Source: JAYQKL01 sp049890195 (lineage in GTDB: Bacteria; Pseudomonadota; Alphaproteobacteria; RS24). Taken from it: a stretch of DNA of 64,000 bases. The position numbers and the translations under genes were made by a program. Positions 60,466-64,000 of the stretch are shown here, in pieces. The notes under the pieces are model-generated. The model ran no database searches and was not told the origin of the DNA. It worked only from the letters and a program-made list of their open reading frames with translations. Position 1 is the stretch's first letter; each line of letters opens with the position of its first letter. The stretch is from contig JBMHBY010000003.1 of assembly GCA_049890195.1 (NCBI GenBank), forward strand, positions 62,001-126,000, read 5' to 3'.

Positions 60466-61013
60466 TCTTTGTCATCCGTTTCCGATGTGTCGATGTCTTC
60501 CATTGTCGGCGGGATGATGACCAGCTGTCCAGCTTTTATGTTGACCTCAGGGACGCAGGCTTTGGTGAACGGCACAAAAAAACTCGGGCCGTCAGCCGCG
60601 ATTTCCAGCAGATCCCCGGAGCCGAAATTATGGACACCAACCACCACACCGGCCGGATTTGAGGACGGGTAAACCGCCTGCAGACCGGTCAGGTCGGCAT
60701 AATAGAAATCGTCCTGTGTCTCCAACTCCGGCAGACGCGTGCGCGGTACATAAAGGCGTGTGCCTTTCAGGGATTGTGCCAGCTCACGCGAGGTGATGTC
60801 CCGCACCCTGATCCGCACACCGATTTTATCCGGCACGATGGTCATGATGTCAAAAAACCGGGACCCGTCTTCATCCTGCAACGGGCCATAGGCTGCAAGA
60901 TCAAGCGGGTCCGCGGTGAATGTCTTGACCTTCAGGTCACCCCGCACGCCATGTGCCCCGGCAATCGCGCCAAGGCAGACAAGGGCGAGTTTATCCGTCG
61001 GGTCCGTCGCCAA
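60462..61013 (-). CDS. rimM: ribosome maturation factor RimM
   Basis: A 183-residue 16S rRNA processing factor that binds S19 in the 30S head. The N-terminal barrel starts VCLGAIAGAHGVRGDLKVKTFTADP and the PRC-barrel part has DDFYYADLTGLQAV and GVHNFGSGDLLEI. The start is a TTG directly after the rpsP stop (TAA-TTG); no ATG precedes the domain. The C-terminal end is acidic (EDIDTSETDDKE). Confidence 0.94.
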   Translation of the reverse strand: MATDPTDKLALVCLGAIAGAHGVRGDLKVKTFTADPLDLAAYGPLQDEDGSRFFDIMTIVPDKIGVRIRVRDITSRELAQSLKGTRLYVPRTRLPELETQDDFYYADLTGLQAVYPSSNPAGVVVGVHNFGSGDLLEIAADGPSFFVPFTKACVPEVNIKAGQLVIIPPTMEDIDTSETDDKE

Positions 61014-61526
61014 TTACTCGGCCTTTTCAGCTTCCTCAGCGGCAGCCTCTTCAGCAGGGGCCTCTTCAGCAGGAGCCTCTTCAGCAGGGGCCTCTTCAGC
61101 AGGGGCCTCTTCAGCAGGGGCCTCTTCAGCGGCAGCTTCTTCGGCAGCCGCGGCTTCTGCAGCCGCCTCCTCAGCAGCGCGTTTGGCTTCTTCTTCAGCC
61201 TCGCGCTGGGCTTCCAGGCGTTCCTGCGCCTTGGCACCGGGCTGGCCTTTGATTGGATTGTTGCGGGCCTCGCGCTTCCACAGACCTGCATCATCCAGGA
61301 AACGGGCAACACGGTCTGACGGCTTGGCCCCATGGCCGAGCCAGTGCTTGGCGCGATCCAGATCCAAATTCAGGCGTTCATCATTGTCTTTCGGCAACAA
61401 CGGATTGAAGGTGCCGATTTTTTCGATAAACCGGCCATCCCGCGGCATCCGGCTGTCGGCCACGACAATGCGGTAAAACGGACGTTTCTTTGACCCTCCA
61501 CGGGACATGCGAATCTTAAGAGCCAT
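61014..61526 (-). CDS. rpsP: 30S ribosomal protein S16 with long Ala/Glu repeat tail
   Basis: A 170-residue protein. The first about 80 residues are standard S16 (MALKIRMSRGGSKKRPFYRIVVADSRMPRDGRFIEKIGTFNPL abbreviated here by its parts KKRPFYRIVVADS and IEKIGTFNPLL). A basic helical stretch follows, then a tail of about 55 residues made only of Ala, Glu, Pro and a few Lys. The tail includes five EEAPA units coded by a 15-bp tandem repeat. Alphaproteobacterial S16 often has an extension, but this one is strikingly repetitive. It is first in rpsP-rimM-trmD and lies 30 bases after ffh. Confidence 0.96.
   Translation of the reverse strand: MALKIRMSRGGSKKRPFYRIVVADSRMPRDGRFIEKIGTFNPLLPKDNDERLNLDLDRAKHWLGHGAKPSDRVARFLDDAGLWKREARNNPIKGQPGAKAQERLEAQREAEEEAKRAAEEAAAEAAAAEEAAAEEAPAEEAPAEEAPAEEAPAEEAPAEEAAAEEAEKAE
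61045..61134 (-). repeat. 15-bp tandem repeat inside rpsP (about six units)
   Basis: GCCTCTTCAGCAGGG (plus-strand reading) occurs five times in a row from 61045 to 61119, with one single-base variant, and a sixth more diverged unit runs to 61134. On the coding strand each unit gives Pro-Ala-Glu-Glu-Ala in frame, so copy-number changes would keep the frame. Confidence 0.95.
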
Positions 61527-61555
61527 AATTCAATTTCCTTTCATGCACTTAAACT

Positions 61556-63058
61556 TCATTTTTTCTTGGGTGGCTGGCCGAGGCCCGGCAGATTGCCCAG
61601 ACCATCAAGTTTCGGGCCATCCTTGCCCCCAAATTGCCTTTGCAATTGTTCAAAATCCGGCAGGCCGGCATCTTTGGGCAGAGCGTTGGGCATTGACCCG
61701 CCCATATCCGGCATGCCGCCGCTGAGGGCGCCCATCAGGCCCTTCATCCCGCCCTTACCCATTTTTTTCATCATGTCGGCCGTCTGGCGGTGCATTTTCA
61801 GCAGCTTGTTGACATCCTGTACGCTGGTGCCGGAACCGGCCGCCACCCGCTTTTTGCGGCTGGCGTTAAGCAGTTTCGGGTTCTCTTTTTCGGCCTTGGT
61901 CATGGAAGAGACAATGGCCGCCTGGCGCAGCAGATATTGATCATCCATACCCATGGCGTCGAGTTGCGCGCCGGCCTGTTTCTTCAGCTTACCCATGCCC
62001 GGCAACATGCCCAAAATACCGCCCATACCGCCCATTTTGCGCATCTGCACCAGCTGGTCAGCCATATCTTCAAGGGTGAACAACCCCTTTTTCATGCGGG
62101 CGGCGATTTTTTCCGCCTTTTCGGCGTCCATGGTCTCGGCGGCTTTTTCCACCAGACCAACCACATCGCCCATGCCCAAAATACGCCCGGCAACACGTTT
62201 GGCGTCAAACGGTTCAATCTTGTCCAGCGCCTCACCGGTCCCCAGGAACTTGATCGGCACGCCGGTCACATGGCGCATTGACAAGGCCGCACCGCCACGC
62301 CCGTCCCCTTCGGTGCGGGTCAGCATGATGCCGCTCAGCTTGACGCGGGCATGGAACTGTTCGGCGATCGCCACCGCCTCCTGACCGGTCAGGCTGTCAG
62401 CGACCAGCAGGGTCTCGTGCGGACTGACGGCCGCGTCAATGGCGGCCAGCTCCGACATCAGGGCCTCATCAGCATTGGTCCGGCCGGCTGTATCAAGCAT
62501 GACGACATCAAAGCCGCCCAAACGCCCCGCCTCAACAGCACGCTTGGCGATATCGACAGGGCGTTGCCCGTCCATAATCGGCAAAGTCTCTACCCCGACC
62601 TGCTCCCCCAGCACGCGCAATTGTTCCATGGCGGCGGGACGGGCCGTGTCAAGGGAGGCCATCAACACTTTGCGTTTGTCCTTCTCCCCCAGCATTTTGG
62701 CGATTTTTGCTGTGCTGGTCGTTTTACCTGAGCCTTGCAACCCAACCATCATGATCGGCACCGGCGGCACGGCCTTGAGGGAAATCGGCTCGGCCGCACC
62801 CAACATCTCCTCCAGTGCATCATTCACGATTTTCACGACCTGCTGGCCGGGCTTGACGGCTTTCAGCACATCAGCGCCAACCGCCAGCGGGCGCACCTGT
62901 TCAAGGAAATGGCGGACAACCGGCAATGCGACGTCAGCCTCCAGCAAAGCCTTGCGGATTTCCTGCAAGGCGGCGTCGACATCCTTTTCAGACAGGGCAC
63001 CTCGCCCGGTCAGGCGGTCAAAAATGGATCCTAAATTGTCAGACAGCGTCTCAAACAT
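61556..63058 (-). CDS. ffh: signal recognition particle protein Ffh
   Basis: A 500-residue SRP54 GTPase that carries nascent membrane proteins to FtsY. The N domain begins MFETLSDNLGSIFDRLTGRG. The G domain has G1 GLQGSGKT (106-113), VLMASLDTARPAAMEQL and LDTAGRTN. The methionine-rich M domain (about 320 onward: MRKMGGMGGILGMLPGMGKLKKQ) binds signal peptides and 4.5S RNA. The C-terminal Gly/Met/Pro-rich tail is longer than in E. coli. The ATG at 63058 begins the N domain. A TTGACA/TAGTTT promoter lies upstream. Confidence 0.97.
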   Translation of the reverse strand: MFETLSDNLGSIFDRLTGRGALSEKDVDAALQEIRKALLEADVALPVVRHFLEQVRPLAVGADVLKAVKPGQQVVKIVNDALEEMLGAAEPISLKAVPPVPIMMVGLQGSGKTTSTAKIAKMLGEKDKRKVLMASLDTARPAAMEQLRVLGEQVGVETLPIMDGQRPVDIAKRAVEAGRLGGFDVVMLDTAGRTNADEALMSELAAIDAAVSPHETLLVADSLTGQEAVAIAEQFHARVKLSGIMLTRTEGDGRGGAALSMRHVTGVPIKFLGTGEALDKIEPFDAKRVAGRILGMGDVVGLVEKAAETMDAEKAEKIAARMKKGLFTLEDMADQLVQMRKMGGMGGILGMLPGMGKLKKQAGAQLDAMGMDDQYLLRQAAIVSSMTKAEKENPKLLNASRKKRVAAGSGTSVQDVNKLLKMHRQTADMMKKMGKGGMKGLMGALSGGMPDMGGSMPNALPKDAGLPDFEQLQRQFGGKDGPKLDGLGNLPGLGQPPKKK

Positions 63059-63195
63059 GCCGTATCCAATATTTGTGGACGACCAAATCATCCAACCATA
63101 AATGCACCCGAGGACGAACATCGTTGTCGGGTGGGAATTCCGCCCCAATGGGCTGGAACCGTCTCAAATTTTTACCTTCTCTTGAAAGTGTGCGC

Positions 63196-63224
63196 AAACT
63201 AGGCGTTTCAGCCCCGGCTGTCAA
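63196..63224 (-). promoter_or_regulatory. sigma-70-type promoter of ffh
   Basis: On the minus strand TTGACA (63224-63219) and TAGTTT (63201-63196) are separated by exactly 17 bases. The transcript would start near 63189, giving an about 130-base leader before ffh and probably covering rpsP-rimM-trmD. Confidence 0.75.
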
Positions 63225-63275
63225 GGGGGCAGCTTAAGCTGGCTATTCTGCCCAATCCCGCTTATATACAAGCCT

Positions 63276-64000
63276 ATGAACCAACAGGTGAAAACAGCCT
63301 TCTCCAAGATGAACGGTCTTGGCAATGATTTTGTGGTGATAGACGCCCGCGAGAGCGGTGTGGTCCTGTCACGCGATGTCGTACGCACCATTTGTGACCG
63401 TGACAATCCGGTGACGCAGGGCTGTGATCAGATTATGCTGATCAGTCCGCCACGGCGCAATGGCGCCTGTTTTGCCGAAATCTGGAACGCCGATGGCGGC
63501 GAGGTGGAGGCCTGCGGCAACGGAACCCGCGCCGTCGCCCTGTATCTCGCCCGCAAGGACCGCATCAAGACAGCAGAGGTCGAAACGCTGGCCGGCACGC
63601 TGCACTGCCGAGTTGATGCAGACCGGATTGAAGTGACACTGCCGGCACCTCGTTTCGGCTGGCAGGACATCCCTCTGCATGAAGATGTCGGCAAAACCAA
63701 TGGTGTGGTTTTACATCCTGCGTTGCCACCGGCCTTTCTGGTCAATGTCGGCAACCCGCATGCCGTCATTTTCGCCTCCAGAAAAACCAGATGGATGGCG
63801 TCAAAATACGGGGCGGAGCTTGAAAACCATGATCTGTTCCCTGACCGTGCCAATATTAATTTTGTCCAGCAGCTGCGTACATTCGAGCGCCCGACTTTGG
63901 CCATCCACACCTGGGAGCGCGGGGCCGGACTGACCCAGGCCTGCGGCACCGGTGCTTGTGCCGCCGCCATTGCCGCAATTGAACTGGGTGTCACGCGCAC
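63276..64000 (+). CDS. dapF: diaminopimelate epimerase, partial (runs off the right edge)
   Basis: The visible 241 residues cover most of a DapF, which converts LL- to meso-diaminopimelate for lysine and peptidoglycan. KMNGLGNDFVVIDAR is the family start. The two catalytic cysteines are Cys80 (EACGNGTRA) and Cys223 (QACGTGACAAA), and VNVGNPHAV lies between them. The final about 40 residues are outside the window. The gene diverges from ffh. No ribosome site precedes the ATG, but TATATACA lies 5 to 12 bases upstream, so the mRNA may start at or near the initiation codon. Confidence 0.95.
   Translation, partial: MNQQVKTAFSKMNGLGNDFVVIDARESGVVLSRDVVRTICDRDNPVTQGCDQIMLISPPRRNGACFAEIWNADGGEVEACGNGTRAVALYLARKDRIKTAEVETLAGTLHCRVDADRIEVTLPAPRFGWQDIPLHEDVGKTNGVVLHPALPPAFLVNVGNPHAVIFASRKTRWMASKYGAELENHDLFPDRANINFVQQLRTFERPTLAIHTWERGAGLTQACGTGACAAAIAAIELGVTR

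Noticed and set aside
61045..61134. Regular short repeats that could suggest a CRISPR array
   Set aside because: Units are 15 bp with no spacers and lie in frame inside rpsP; no cas genes are present.

Overview
The window is a chromosomal segment from a free-living alphaproteobacterium. The call rests on gene order: sdhCDAB; zapE-mdh-sucCDAB-lpd; an F1-only atpHAGDC operon next to priA; rplU-rpmA-obg-proB-proA-nadD-rsfS-rlmH-envC-ctpA-rppH; and ffh-rpsP-rimM-trmD-rplS-leuC-leuD-leuB-asd. All are typical of that class. I cannot fix the order or genus. I saw no tRNA, rRNA, insertion sequence, integrase of mobile type or CRISPR array.

Region 1 (about 1-19.2 kb) is accessory and looks like an undescribed catabolic system. 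On the minus strand at the left edge are two glutathione S-transferases and the start of an AzlC-like permease. Divergent from them, on the plus strand, are an isochorismatase-fold hydrolase, a TauD-type 2-oxoglutarate dioxygenase, a hydantoin/aspartate-racemase-like protein with no cysteine at all, two tandem SnoaL/NTF2-fold proteins and a TonB-dependent receptor. Converging on these from the other side is a minus-strand operon: nitroreductase, FCD-type GntR regulator, CaiB/BaiF CoA-transferase, HMG-CoA-lyase-like enzyme, HyuA, HyuB and an N-carbamoylsarcosine-amidase-like hydrolase. A second TonB-dependent receptor lies a little further on, beyond dgkA and an M15 peptidase gene. The inferred logic is outer-membrane uptake, oxidative or isomerising preparation, ATP-dependent opening of a cyclic amide or ureide, removal of the carbamoyl nitrogen, CoA activation of the acid, and retro-aldol cleavage into central metabolites. 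The substrate is unknown. Two DNA motifs tie the parts together. One is a GTTGCA/TGCAAC palindrome in front of the racemase-receptor operon and again in front of the second receptor. The other is a GTATACAAT core in front of the CoA-transferase and again in front of the racemase.

Region 2 (19.5-29.8 kb, plus strand) is housekeeping: ribosomal proteins L21 and L27, Obg, proline synthesis, NAD synthesis, ribosome silencing and rRNA methylation, an EnvC-like divisome activator, a CtpA protease, RppH, and a 2OG-Fe(II) oxygenase. It ends in a 58-codon remnant of purU that keeps only the two ends of that gene.

Region 3 (29.8-59.6 kb, mostly minus strand) is energy and carbon metabolism: F1-ATPase, PriA, a transaldolase and XerC on the plus strand, the 2-oxoglutarate dehydrogenase/succinyl-CoA synthetase/malate dehydrogenase set, ZapE, an arsC-aqpS arsenic pair without arsR, succinate dehydrogenase, a CitE-like lyase, and leucine and aspartate-semialdehyde genes.

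Region 4 (59-64 kb) holds rplS, trmD, rimM, rpsP (with a 15-bp tandem repeat in its tail) and ffh on the minus strand. A partial dapF diverges from ffh and runs off the right edge.
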